Positions 38,452 through 47,703 of a stretch of DNA of 64,000 bases are shown in pieces. Both the position numbers and the translations under genes were made by a program. Source of the stretch: Acidobacteriota bacterium (GTDB taxonomy: Bacteria > Acidobacteriota > Thermoanaerobaculia > Gp7-AA8 > JAHWKK01); assembly GCA_019347945.1 (NCBI GenBank), contig JAHWKK010000007.1, positions 62,001 through 126,000 of the forward strand, read 5' to 3'. A model generated the notes under the pieces. The model was not told the DNA's origin. It was given only the letters and a program-made list of their open reading frames with translations, and searched no databases. Position 1 is the first letter of the stretch. The number at the start of each line of letters is the position of its first letter.

Positions 38452-38538
38452 TGAGGAACCTCCTCGGCTTCCAATTATAGCGCTTCCGGGATCTGTTAGA
38501 ATCTCAACAGCCGTCAAACGAACTTCGAAGGGGTGTGG

Positions 38539-39876
38539 ATGAAGCGGATTCGAAGGCGTCCAGCAGCGCCCGGGAGAAGCTCCGGGACCTCACGCAACTA
38601 TTTTGTCCTCGCGACACTTCTGATCCCGGTCGTGGTCATATTGATCGCGTTCCAGCCGGATGAGCCGCCGGTTGTAAGTTCGACCAACCCCTACGATGGA
38701 GCGCCTCCGATCCGGCTGGCGTCACTCGAAGATCTGCCGCCGCCTCCGCCGGCGCTGGAGCGAGTCATCGAGGTCGGAGAGGGCGACACGCTCGACGGCA
38801 TCCTCCGCGACGGGGGACTCGAGCCGGCGGAGATTGTTCAGATCGCGGACGGACTCACGGATATCTTCGATCCGCGCAGGCTTCGCATCGGCGAGCAGCT
38901 CCGTTTCGCTTACGATGCAGACGACCGCGTCGACGCGGTGACACTCCGGGTTCGTGGCTGGGGTGAGATCGTCGGATCGCGGGAGGGAACCAATTTCCGG
39001 GTCGAGGCAAAGGAGGCGGTCAAGTGGAGCCGGGACGTTCTCGTCGAAGCGACGATCGACACCACGCTCTATGACGCCTTGATCGCGGCGGAGGCCTCTC
39101 CGGCGCTGATCGACTCGTTGTACGAAGTTTTTCAGTGGGACATCGATTTCTTTCGACTCCAGAGAGGGGACTGGTTCCGGTTCGTCGTCGAGCGACAGTT
39201 TGCCGGAGAGGAGCCCTCCGGTTGGGGGCGGATCGACGGAGCTCTCTTTCACCACCAGGGTGTGACCTACGAAGCATTTCGAGGGGAAGGGCCGGGTGAG
39301 GTCGAGGGGTGGTACACGCGCACCGGATCCCCGGTTCGGAAGCAGTTTCTGAAAGCGCCGCTGAAAGCGCCCCGGATCACCTCGGGATATACGAAGCGGC
39401 GTTTTCATCCCGTGCTGAAGACCTGGCGGCCTCACCTTGCGATCGACTACGGGGCACCGACGGGAACCCCGGTGATGACGACGGCTTCGGGCGTCGTCAC
39501 ATTCGTCGGAAGGGGTCGCGGCGAAGGCAACTATGTGCGGGTCCGTCACAATCTGAAGACCGAGACCTACTATCTTCACCTTTCGAGATTTGCCGATGGG
39601 ATACGGAAGGGGACGAAGGTCGAGCAGGGGGACGTCATCGGTTACGTGGGCGCGACGGGGCTGGCCACGGCGCCGCATCTCGACTACCGGGTTCGTCAGG
39701 ACGGCCGCTTCATCAATCCGCTGGAGCTTCGCTCGGTGACGCCGGATCCGCTGAGTGGCAGGCAGCTCGCGACATTTCTGGCTTCAGTCGAGAAACTGCT
39801 TCCGGTACTCGACCGACCGGTCGAGCCGGGCGACGAGCTCGAAGGCACCCATCTCGCTTCCATAGCGACTCGATGA
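38539..39876 (+). CDS. M23 family peptidoglycan endopeptidase with LysM-like domain
   Basis: One N-terminal membrane helix (about 21-40) anchors the protein. A LysM/OapA-like domain (about 75-120) starts VIEVGEGDTLDGIL. The M23 metallopeptidase domain (about 275-395) has RPHLAIDYGAPTGTPV and APHLDYRV as zinc-site motifs; the family usually has HLHYE, so the second metal motif is slightly altered. It should cut peptide crosslinks in peptidoglycan. ATG 38539 is favoured by GAAGGGG upstream; GTG 38533 is possible. The stop overlaps the GHMP kinase start. Confidence 0.88.
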   Translation: MKRIRRRPAAPGRSSGTSRNYFVLATLLIPVVVILIAFQPDEPPVVSSTNPYDGAPPIRLASLEDLPPPPPALERVIEVGEGDTLDGILRDGGLEPAEIVQIADGLTDIFDPRRLRIGEQLRFAYDADDRVDAVTLRVRGWGEIVGSREGTNFRVEAKEAVKWSRDVLVEATIDTTLYDALIAAEASPALIDSLYEVFQWDIDFFRLQRGDWFRFVVERQFAGEEPSGWGRIDGALFHHQGVTYEAFRGEGPGEVEGWYTRTGSPVRKQFLKAPLKAPRITSGYTKRRFHPVLKTWRPHLAIDYGAPTGTPVMTTASGVVTFVGRGRGEGNYVRVRHNLKTETYYLHLSRFADGIRKGTKVEQGDVIGYVGATGLATAPHLDYRVRQDGRFINPLELRSVTPDPLSGRQLATFLASVEKLLPVLDRPVEPGDELEGTHLASIATR

Positions 39877-41711
39877 CTAAGTTACTGGTGCGGGCGCCGA
39901 TTCGCGCCGATCTCGCCGGGGGTACGCTCGACCTGTGGCCGCTCAGCGTTTTTCATCCGGGTGCCCGGACGATCAACGTGGCCATCTCCCGGCACGTCGA
40001 ATGTGAGGTCACGACCCTCAGCGATTCCGCGATCGAGATCGCGCTTCTGGATACCGATTACCGCCAGAAGTACGAATCGCTGACCGACGTCTCGAAGGAT
40101 CCGGCGGTCCGGCTGATTTACACGGTGCTCGAGCATTTCCGGATGACGGGGGTGAGAATCGCCACGCGGTCGGAAGCGCCGCGCGGTTCGGGTCTCGGTG
40201 CCTCGTCGGCTCTTGCGATCACGATCGCCCGGGCGCTCTCGGAAATTGCGGGAGACCCGCTCGAGGGGGAGCAGCTCATTCACACTGTGCGGGATCTCGA
40301 GACGCGCATGCTCGGAATCCCCGCAGGGATTCAGGATTACTACCCTCCGGTTTACGGCGGACTGTCCACTCTGAGGCTCGAAGCGGGCGGCGTCTCGCGC
40401 ACGGCGCTCGATTTCCCGCTCGGGGATCTCGGCCGCTCGCTCATCGTTCACTACAGCGGTGTCTCGCATTTCTCGGGAACCAACAACTGGGAGATTTACA
40501 AGCGACACATCGACGGGGATCGGGCGGTGTGGGAGGGGATGGCGCGGATCGCAGCGACGGCGCATGCAATGGATCGGGCATTCGAGAGCCACGATCTGGA
40601 GGGAGCGGGCCGGCTTCTGACCGAGGAGTGGGAGAACCGGCGGACGCTCTTCAAGGGGGTGAGCACCCCCGAGGTCGATCGGATCATCGAGACCGGCCTG
40701 AAAGCGGGCGCTTTTGGTGCGAAAGTCTGCGGAGCAGGCGGCGGCGGGTGCGTCGTGATGATCGTCGACCCCGAAAAGCGAAAGAAGGTCGTTCGGGCGC
40801 TCGGGCGCGCGCCGGGAGAGACGCTCGATTTGGTTCCGGTTCCGTATGGTGTCGAGCTGATCTCGCCCGACGATTCGCTTGCATCGCGTCCGCGGAAATC
40901 GTGGAGCATCCGGCCCGGTGGCGACCTCGTCGACGAGCTCTGGTACGCCGAGGCGGGCGAGCAGGCTGTCCGGCCATTTGCGCTGGTCGATGCCCGGGTG
41001 GTCTTCGACGAGAGCCGGAAGGGGCTGGTTCACTCGATCCTTCGCACGTGGCTCGTTCCGATCGATGAAGCGAGGGAATCGCTCGTCTGGCAGGATGCCT
41101 CAACTCTGAAGAACCGGGCGGAACTGACGTCTTCGCGAGGATCTTCGCCGGACGCGCGGACGGTCCGGGCCGCGCATCATGCGGTCGAGGAGATCGGTCC
41201 CAATGCGCACGAGATGGTCCTCGAGAGGTCCCGCCTTCCCCTTTTCTACAACCCGGAGCTCGACATATTTTCCGAGCCCGACGAGTCTCGTGACGCATTC
41301 GAAGCACGATGCCGGGAGATTGCGACCGCGGCCGCGGAGGATGAGCTGTCGCGACTCGAGGCGACCCTTCGCCTGCGGATCGATCAGGTCCGCGAGCGCT
41401 ACGACCGGGAGCGCGCCGAGGCTGAAAGTGACGGCGAAGAATCCGAGAGCCAGAAGCGGCAGGAGCCGATCCCATGGGGCCAGATCATCGTCGACATTCT
41501 CAAGGGGCGGCCAGCGACCCGTGTGAAAGGCGATCACACCGAGTCGGACGCCTGGGACAAGCTGCTCCAGCACGAACGAACATGGCGACGGGAACGCGAG
41601 CAGCTGCTCGAGGAGATCAGCAGGAAATCGAGCTCGATCGAAGAAGTCTCGCTTCAGGCGGACCCGAGTGCCACCAGAATCGAACGCGTTGCGATCGTCT
41701 GGGTCGAGTGA
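39873..41711 (+). CDS. GHMP kinase fused to a C-terminal coiled-coil domain
   Basis: Residues 1 to about 330 are a GHMP sugar kinase. They begin KLLVRAPIRADLAGGTLDLWPL, with the ATP motif PRGSGLGASSA at 103-112 and CGAGGGGCVVM at about 285. This resembles heptose-7-phosphate kinase or galactokinase-like proteins. The same frame continues without a stop for some 280 residues. A segment with LFYNPELDIFSEPDESRDAFEARC, a charged coiled coil (about 490-530) and a final WRREREQLLEEI helix follows. That tail reminds me of the C-terminal part of HerA/DUF87-type ATPases, but no ATPase core is present. It converges on dnaB. Confidence 0.75.
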   Translation: MTKLLVRAPIRADLAGGTLDLWPLSVFHPGARTINVAISRHVECEVTTLSDSAIEIALLDTDYRQKYESLTDVSKDPAVRLIYTVLEHFRMTGVRIATRSEAPRGSGLGASSALAITIARALSEIAGDPLEGEQLIHTVRDLETRMLGIPAGIQDYYPPVYGGLSTLRLEAGGVSRTALDFPLGDLGRSLIVHYSGVSHFSGTNNWEIYKRHIDGDRAVWEGMARIAATAHAMDRAFESHDLEGAGRLLTEEWENRRTLFKGVSTPEVDRIIETGLKAGAFGAKVCGAGGGGCVVMIVDPEKRKKVVRALGRAPGETLDLVPVPYGVELISPDDSLASRPRKSWSIRPGGDLVDELWYAEAGEQAVRPFALVDARVVFDESRKGLVHSILRTWLVPIDEARESLVWQDASTLKNRAELTSSRGSSPDARTVRAAHHAVEEIGPNAHEMVLERSRLPLFYNPELDIFSEPDESRDAFEARCREIATAAAEDELSRLEATLRLRIDQVRERYDRERAEAESDGEESESQKRQEPIPWGQIIVDILKGRPATRVKGDHTESDAWDKLLQHERTWRREREQLLEEISRKSSSIEEVSLQADPSATRIERVAIVWVE

Positions 41712-41729
41712 CTCCGCTCCGATTCCGGG

Positions 41730-43112
41730 CTACGCCGGAAGAGCGTGGGTGTCCGGCTCGTAGTTGAGGAACCGGGTCACGTCGTTCCGGAAGACGAGCC
41801 GGAAGTCACCGATCGGACCGTTTCGCTGCTTGCCGATGATGATCTCGGCGATCCCCTTGTCCTCGGTGTCCTTGTGGTAGACCTCGTCGCGATAGATGAA
41901 GCAGACGAGGTCGGCGTCCTGCTCGATCGATCCCGACTCGCGAAGATCCGAAAGCTGCGGCCGGTGATCGCCGGTTCGCTGCTCCGGCCGGCGGGAAAGC
42001 TGAGACAGCGAGAGGAGCGGAACGTCGAGCTCCTTGGCGATCGCCTTGAGCCCGCGCGAGATCTGCGAGATCTCCTGGGTTCTCGATTCGATCTTCCCTC
42101 GTCCCGACATCAGCTGAAGGTAATCGACCATCACGATGTCGAGTCCAACCTCCATCTTCAGCCGCCGCGCTTTCGCCCGCATCTCGAGCGTGTCGATGAT
42201 CGCCGTATCGTCGACGTAGATCGGCGAGCGTGCCAGTCGTGCCGATGCCTCGGCGAGCGACTGCCAGTTCTTCTCCGAGAGGATCCCGGCGCGGATCAGC
42301 TGGGACGAGACGCCTGCGACGGACGAAAGGAGGCGAAGTCCGATCTGCTCCTTCGACATCTCCAGCGAAAAGATTCCGACCGAATGCGTTTCGCGCGAAC
42401 CGGTTTTCGGAGGAACCGCCATCGCCTCCGCCATGTTGAGCATGAACGAGGTCTTTCCCATCGAAGGCCGAGCCGCAAGGATGATCAGATCCTGCTTCTG
42501 GAACCCGGAGGTGAACTCGTCGAAGCGGGCGTAGCCGGTCGAGATACCGGTGACGAGCCGCGTGTTCTTCGAGAGCTGCTCGATCGCCTCCATGTTGAAC
42601 CGGGTGATCTGATCGAGCCGCGCAAAGCCGCGCTCGGCACCCTCCTGCGCAATTTCGTAGAGGTCTTTCTCCGCGATGCTGAGGACGTCATTCGACTCGC
42701 CAGGTGCATCGAGGGCGGCCTTCATCACCTTGTTGCCCATCAGGATGAGCCGCCGCAGAGTCGACTTCTCCTTGACGATCCGGGCGTAACGCTCGGCGTT
42801 GGCCACGTCCGGGATTCCGTCGACGAGCGACGAGACGTACGCCGGGCCGCCAGCCTGATCGAGCTTGCCCCGGCGGAGAAGCTCCTCCTTGAGCGTGATG
42901 ATGTCGATCTCACGACTCCCGGTTGCGAGAATCGTCATCGCGCTGAAGATCACGCGATGCGCATCGCGATAAAAGTCGTTCTCGTCGATGGTTCCGATCA
43001 CTCGGTAATAGGCGTGGTTGTCGATCAGAATCGACCCGAGGACACTCCGCTCCGCCTCGGGATTCTGCGGCAGAGGTTTGTCCAGAGCTACATCGATTTG
43101 GGCAACGGACAT
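41730..43112 (-). CDS. dnaB: Replicative DNA helicase DnaB
   Basis: The ring helicase of the replication fork. From ATG 43112 the protein has 460 residues; the frame extends upstream to 43175 but those residues lack similarity. The N-terminal domain starts QNPEAERSVLGSIL. The RecA-like domain has Walker A ARPSMGKTSF, GIFSLEMSKEQ, Walker B VMVDYLQLM and SDLRESGSIEQDAD. No intein is present. A DnaC-like loader is encoded at 32543. Confidence 0.96.
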   Translation of the reverse strand: MSVAQIDVALDKPLPQNPEAERSVLGSILIDNHAYYRVIGTIDENDFYRDAHRVIFSAMTILATGSREIDIITLKEELLRRGKLDQAGGPAYVSSLVDGIPDVANAERYARIVKEKSTLRRLILMGNKVMKAALDAPGESNDVLSIAEKDLYEIAQEGAERGFARLDQITRFNMEAIEQLSKNTRLVTGISTGYARFDEFTSGFQKQDLIILAARPSMGKTSFMLNMAEAMAVPPKTGSRETHSVGIFSLEMSKEQIGLRLLSSVAGVSSQLIRAGILSEKNWQSLAEASARLARSPIYVDDTAIIDTLEMRAKARRLKMEVGLDIVMVDYLQLMSGRGKIESRTQEISQISRGLKAIAKELDVPLLSLSQLSRRPEQRTGDHRPQLSDLRESGSIEQDADLVCFIYRDEVYHKDTEDKGIAEIIIGKQRNGPIGDFRLVFRNDVTRFLNYEPDTHALPA

Positions 43113-43164
43113 CAGTGATGATCTCGAACGGGTTCGTATTCTCTTCGCACTTCGGTAGATGATC

Positions 43165-43190
43165 TCATTTTCCACAGGTTTTCAACAGAG
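43165..43190. promoter_or_regulatory. Two DnaA-box-like 9-mers upstream of dnaB
   Basis: TTTTCCACA (43168-43176) differs at one position from the DnaA consensus TTATCCACA, and TTTTCAACA (43179-43187) at two. They are 11 bases apart, on one helical face, in the divergent region between dnaB and the DUF72 gene. DnaA control is possible, not shown. Confidence 0.3.
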
Positions 43191-43305
43191 TTTCCGCAGT
43201 TCGTGATTTCATCCTGTGGCGAGGATTTTGGGGCCCGGCCCTCGCTTTCCGCAGATGTCGGGAAACCGTACGAAGACCCCTTGACGTGGAAATCTGGCTC
43301 GACCG

Positions 43306-44196
43306 ATGCTTCGACCGAGCACGGTGATTCGAGTCGGACCAGCGGGTTGGAGCTACAAGGACTGGGAGGGTCCCGTCTATCCTTCGCCCGTTCCGCGAGG
43401 GTTCGACCGGCTCGGCTGGATCGTTGACCACTTCGACACGGTCGAGGTGAATTCGACGTTCTATCGCACCCCGGCGGTGAGCGCTGCAGGGTCATGGGCC
43501 GAGCGCATCGAACCGAATCCGCGGTTCGAGATGACATTGAAGCTGCAGAGGGAGCTCACCCACGAGAAGAGCTGGAATGCCGGCGAAGCGAAGCGGTTCC
43601 GGGCGTTTCTCGGTCCCCTGGAGGAGAGTGGCCGGCTCGGAGCGGTCCTGGCCCAGTTTCCCTGGAGCTTCCGATACGGGGCCGGCGCCTGTGAGCGGTT
43701 CGAGCGGATTCGCGAGGTGCTCGACGGGCTTCCTCTGGTGGTCGAGGTCCGGCACGACAGCTTCGATACCGAAGAGTTCCGGGAGCTGCTCCGCGAGAGG
43801 TCGATCGGACTCGCCAACATCGATCAGCCTCCCCACGATCACGCGCTCGAGCCGGCGGCTCACGTGACTTCGGGGGTCGCCTACATCAGGCTCCATGGGC
43901 GAAACCGGGAGAAGTGGTTCGACCACGAGGAAGCCTGGGAGCGATACGACTATCTCTATTCCCGCAACGAACTCGACGACTGGGTCGGGAAAGCGCGATC
44001 GCTCGAGGCCGAAAAGGTTTTCGTCATCACGAACAACCATTTTCGAGGGCAGAGCGTGGCGAATGCTCTGGAGATCAGGAAATCCCTCGGCGAGGAGATC
44101 GTGATCCCTCAAACCGTGGCAGAATACTATCCGGGGCGTTTCGAGGCGCGGCCGCGCGCTGAAGATGAGCGCGGCCAGATGCTTTTCAGGTTTTGA
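43306..44196 (+). CDS. DUF72 (YecE-like) protein
   Basis: The 296-residue protein has the DUF72 TIM-barrel marks: RVGPAGWSYKDWEG at the N-terminus, VEVNSTFYRTP, LAQFPWSF, VVEVRHDSF, YIRLHGR and a final VFVITNNHFRGQSVANAL. The biochemical role of the family is not established. GTG 43321 is an alternative start. Its stop overlaps the ATG of the kinase gene by one base, so the two are cotranslated. Confidence 0.9.
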   Translation: MLRPSTVIRVGPAGWSYKDWEGPVYPSPVPRGFDRLGWIVDHFDTVEVNSTFYRTPAVSAAGSWAERIEPNPRFEMTLKLQRELTHEKSWNAGEAKRFRAFLGPLEESGRLGAVLAQFPWSFRYGAGACERFERIREVLDGLPLVVEVRHDSFDTEEFRELLRERSIGLANIDQPPHDHALEPAAHVTSGVAYIRLHGRNREKWFDHEEAWERYDYLYSRNELDDWVGKARSLEAEKVFVITNNHFRGQSVANALEIRKSLGEEIVIPQTVAEYYPGRFEARPRAEDERGQMLFRF

Positions 44197-45527
44197 TGAC
44201 GACAGGCGTGGGACAATCACCCGGAAAGATGGCTGGGGAAGCGAAAGGGCCGGACAGCAGCCATCCGCTGCTCTTCGACCACTACGAGATCGTCGAGGTT
44301 CTCGGTGAGGGAGCCATGGGAACGGTGTATCTCGCCAGGGACATCAGACTCGGACGGAGAGCCGCCCTCAAGACCCTGAAGAAGGTGGCCGAGGCTCTTG
44401 GGCCCGACGACAGCCTCTCCGAAGAGTTCATGGCCCGGTTTCGGAGGGAGGCGGAGGTCTGTGGATCGCTGATCCACCCCAACATCGTCACGCTCTATGA
44501 AGTCGGCTACTCCCACCGCGAGATTCGCTACATGGCGATGGAGTTCGTGGAGGGGGAGTCGCTGCTCACGATCCTGAAGCGCCGGTCGAAGCTCGGTGTG
44601 CTGCAGGCCGCCGGAATCGGCCTCGACATACTCCGCGGCCTTGCCTATGCGCATCAGCGCGGCATCATTCATCGCGACATCAAGCCGGCCAACATTCTGG
44701 TCACCGACGATGGAAGGGCCAAAATCGCGGATTTCGGCGTCGCCCGTACTGTGCGCGAGGGCGCCACCTATGCAACCAAGGCGGGACAGCTCCTCGGAAC
44801 GCCGTACTACATGTCACCCGAAGTCGTGGCGGGAAAGTCGGCAGACGAGCGATCGGACCTCTTCTCGGTGGGCGTGCTGCTCTACGAGATGTGGAGCGGA
44901 AAGCGGCCTTTCGAAGGCGAGTCGGTCATGGACGTTCTCTATGACGTGGTGAATCGAGAGCCTTCACCGATTACGGTCGTGGCTCCCGATATCCCGAAGT
45001 GGTGCGAGCACTTTCTCAGTCGAATGATCTCGAAATCGCCAGCGACACGATTCATTTCCGCCGCGAGCGCCGCACAGGAGCTCGAGCGTCTGATCAATCT
45101 CCATCGGGCGAACGAGGGGGAGTCGGAGCCAGTGGAGAGCTTCACCACGCCGGCGAGTCCCGAAGACACCCCGACGACGCGGCTGGGCGGACCGAAGTTC
45201 AGCTGGACCCGCCTGAGGATTCTCCACGTGCCACGCGGTCTGGCGATCGGCCTGATCGCGGTTCTGCTGTGTGCCCTCTTCCTCCTTCCCGTCGTCCTTC
45301 GAGAGGAGGACCCCGCGGGATTCCCGCTGGTGCCGGATGCCCGGAGAGAATTCGCTGAGAAGGAAGAGCTTCTGAGGAAAGCCCAGATCCTGCACGACGC
45401 CGGCGCCTACGCGCAGAGTCTCGAGGTGTACGACGAGATCCTCGACAAATATCCGAACACGCCGTCAGCGATCGAGGGGAGAAAGCAGGTTCTCGACCGC
45501 CTGTTTCCCCTCGACGACAACCGGTAG
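44196..45527 (+). CDS. Transmembrane serine/threonine protein kinase
   Basis: The N-terminal Hanks-type kinase domain (about 25-305) has GEGAMGTVYLARD, the catalytic Lys in AALKTLKK, HRDIKPANIL and DFGVAR. The activation loop ends GTPYYMSPE. A single membrane helix (about 348-368) is followed by a short external part with a TPR-like helix pair (ILHDAGAYAQSLEVYDEILDKYPNTP). Its targets are unknown. ATG 44196 overlaps the DUF72 stop; TTG 44193 and ATG 44229 are possible. selB follows 12 bases later. Confidence 0.9.
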   Translation: MTTGVGQSPGKMAGEAKGPDSSHPLLFDHYEIVEVLGEGAMGTVYLARDIRLGRRAALKTLKKVAEALGPDDSLSEEFMARFRREAEVCGSLIHPNIVTLYEVGYSHREIRYMAMEFVEGESLLTILKRRSKLGVLQAAGIGLDILRGLAYAHQRGIIHRDIKPANILVTDDGRAKIADFGVARTVREGATYATKAGQLLGTPYYMSPEVVAGKSADERSDLFSVGVLLYEMWSGKRPFEGESVMDVLYDVVNREPSPITVVAPDIPKWCEHFLSRMISKSPATRFISAASAAQELERLINLHRANEGESEPVESFTTPASPEDTPTTRLGGPKFSWTRLRILHVPRGLAIGLIAVLLCALFLLPVVLREEDPAGFPLVPDARREFAEKEELLRKAQILHDAGAYAQSLEVYDEILDKYPNTPSAIEGRKQVLDRLFPLDDNR

Positions 45528-45539
45528 GGACGCGGGCGT

Positions 45540-47411
45540 TTGAGACGAGTCGTCGTCGGAACGGCCGGCCATATCGATCACGGGAAGACGGCGCTGGTCG
45601 GGGCGCTGACCGGGATCGATACCGACAGGCTCCCCGAGGAAAAACGGCGCGGGATCACGATCGACCTCGGGTTTGCGCGTTTGCTCGCCGATGACGTGCA
45701 GTTGAGCCTGATCGACGTCCCCGGCCACGAGCGGTTCGTCCGAAACATGCTCGCCGGCGCCTCGGGGATCGATGCGGTGCTGCTCGTCGTCGCAGCGGAC
45801 GAGTCGGTGGCACCGCAGACCGTGGAGCATTTCGAGATCTGCCGGCTGCTCGGGGTGGAGCGAGGGGTCATCGCAATCACCAAGGCGGACAGGGCGACCG
45901 CGGACATGATCGAGCTCGTACAGCTCGAGCTCGCTGAGCTCGTCGCCGGCACTCCGCTCGAAAGCGCGCCGGTGATCGTGACGAGCTCGAAGGAAGGGCG
46001 CGGCATCGAACAATTGAGGGAGGAGCTCATTCGTCTGGTTCCCCCGGAGGAGGCGGAGACGGATGATCGCGTCTTCCGGCTCCCTGTGGATCGAGCCTTC
46101 ACGATCCGTGGATTCGGAACCGTCGTGACCGGTACGGTCGCGTCGGGCTCGTTTGCCGCGGGATCGAACCTCGTCGTCATGCCGGAGGCGCTTCAGTCGA
46201 GGGTCCGCCGGATCGAGATTCACGGCTCCGAGCGCGACCGCGCGGTTGCGGGGGACCGGGCCTCGCTGAATCTTCCCGACCTGGAGGTTCGCGATGTTCA
46301 ACGGGGAGTACAGCTCGTCGAGCCGGGAACGCTGCGGCCATCGCGTCTTCTGACCGTCGAGCTCGACCTCCTCCCGGCTGCGGCAGCTCTCAAAGACGGC
46401 GTCCGGGTCCGCGTTCATCATTTGACGATCGAGGCGATCGGGCGCGTGCGGTTGCGCGCGAAGAAGCGGCTCGAGCCCGGGGAGAGAGAGATCGCCCGGA
46501 TCCATCTCGACCGGCCGGTGACCGCGGTCGCAGGCGACCGGTTCGTGATCCGGACGTACTCTCCCGCACGGACCATTGGTGGGGGAGTGATCCTCGATCC
46601 GCATTTGCCGCGGGGAGGGCGGAAGTTCTCGGTCGCGGACGTTCGTCAGCTCGCGGGCGCATCGGTCGTGGAGAGAGCCGGATGGATGGCGCGAAGAATG
46701 GGAGCGCGCGGAATCACGCTCGAGGATCTCGTTGCGGTGACCGGCCTCAAGCGCGATCGCATCGGGCGGGAGCTCGCTCCGGGCGGAATGCTGATCCCGA
46801 TCGGCGACCGGTGGCTCGATCCGGGCGCCATCGACGATCTCGACGCGCGTGTCGTGAAAAGCCTCGAGGAGTTCTTCGCGTCGACTCCGCTCTCGACCGG
46901 AATGCCGCGCCGCGAGCTCGTTCAGAAGACCTTTCCCGCGGGTCTCGCCGTGGACGCCGGGGCCGCGCTTCTCGAGCGGCTCCGTCAGCGAGGACGCATC
47001 ACGATCGAGGGGGATGTCGTCGATCTGCCGGGTCGCGAGAAGCGTCCGGAGGGCGTGGAGGGATCGATCGCGGACCGGGTGGAGGCGTGCTTTTCGGATG
47101 CCGGGCTGGCCCCTCCGGGTCTGCGCGAGGTCCAGGACGAGGTGGGCCACAAGCCGAAAGTCGTTGAAGGCGTTCTCGGGTTTCTTCTGAAGGAAGGGAC
47201 GCTCGTCCGGCTCGCCGACGGTCTCTGGGTACACCGCGACGCTCTCGATTCGGCCGCCGCCAGGGTCCGGGAGCACCGGGGAGAAACGCACGACGTCGCC
47301 TGGTTCAAGGACCTGTTCGGTCTGACGCGCAAGGTCGGCATCCCGTTGCTCGAATGGTTCGACGCGAACGGGGTGACGAAGCGCGTCGGGGATCAGCGCA
47401 CGATCCTGTAG
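45540..47411 (+). CDS. selB: Selenocysteine-specific elongation factor SelB
   Basis: SelB brings Sec-tRNA to UGA codons by binding a SECIS hairpin. The GTPase domain has [11 protein letters not shown] (8-18), DVPGHERFV and TKAD. Two EF-Tu-like beta domains follow, with [22 protein letters not shown]. Then come tandem winged helices that end [32 protein letters not shown], typical of SelB. The length of 623 residues is normal. The start is TTG 45540. No selA, selD, tRNA-Sec or obvious selenoprotein lies in the window. Confidence 0.93.
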   Translation: MRRVVVGTAGHIDHGKTALVGALTGIDTDRLPEEKRRGITIDLGFARLLADDVQLSLIDVPGHERFVRNMLAGASGIDAVLLVVAADESVAPQTVEHFEICRLLGVERGVIAITKADRATADMIELVQLELAELVAGTPLESAPVIVTSSKEGRGIEQLREELIRLVPPEEAETDDRVFRLPVDRAFTIRGFGTVVTGTVASGSFAAGSNLVVMPEALQSRVRRIEIHGSERDRAVAGDRASLNLPDLEVRDVQRGVQLVEPGTLRPSRLLTVELDLLPAAAALKDGVRVRVHHLTIEAIGRVRLRAKKRLEPGEREIARIHLDRPVTAVAGDRFVIRTYSPARTIGGGVILDPHLPRGGRKFSVADVRQLAGASVVERAGWMARRMGARGITLEDLVAVTGLKRDRIGRELAPGGMLIPIGDRWLDPGAIDDLDARVVKSLEEFFASTPLSTGMPRRELVQKTFPAGLAVDAGAALLERLRQRGRITIEGDVVDLPGREKRPEGVEGSIADRVEACFSDAGLAPPGLREVQDEVGHKPKVVEGVLGFLLKEGTLVRLADGLWVHRDALDSAAARVREHRGETHDVAWFKDLFGLTRKVGIPLLEWFDANGVTKRVGDQRTIL

Positions 47412-47669
47412 AGGGCATCCGGGCAGATGACCCCAGCGGTGAGGGTTGGGACGTGGAAATCGAAAAAACGAAGGCGCGACCCTTCCTTCCCCGCTTCACA
47501 GCATCCGAATCGAATGCTTCGTTCCACTTTAACTCGCGCCGCCCTCCCGGCCGGAGCCCGGCCTATGATTTAGGCGATAACCCCGTAACGCTCACGGAAA
47601 CGCGACAAGATGAGTATCAGGCTCCGCGACTGGAGGGATATCCCCGAGCCGCAGAGTGAACGCGTGCGG

Positions 47670-47697
47670 TGCGCAGGGAGGCGTCCCTGCGCACCGG
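47670..47697. terminator. Perfect 12-bp hairpin at the end of the protease gene
   Basis: GGTGCGCAGGGA (47670-47681) pairs fully with TCCCTGCGCACC (47686-47697) around a GGCG loop, 6 bases beyond the stop of the minus-strand protease gene. It lacks a T-run on either strand, so it may be a Rho-independent-like, bidirectional or RNA-protecting hairpin. The rest of 47412-47669 shows no gene. Confidence 0.5.
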
Positions 47698-47703
47698 GGG
47701 GTC

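Noticed and set aside
39309-39872. Upstream extension of the GHMP kinase frame
   Set aside because: It overlaps the M23 peptidase domain in another frame; ATG 39873 overlaps the peptidase stop as in other coupled pairs here.
47412-47669. Possible tRNA-Sec or small gene after selB
   Set aside because: No acceptor/T-arm pattern or CCA end could be built, and short frames there show no ribosome site or similarity.
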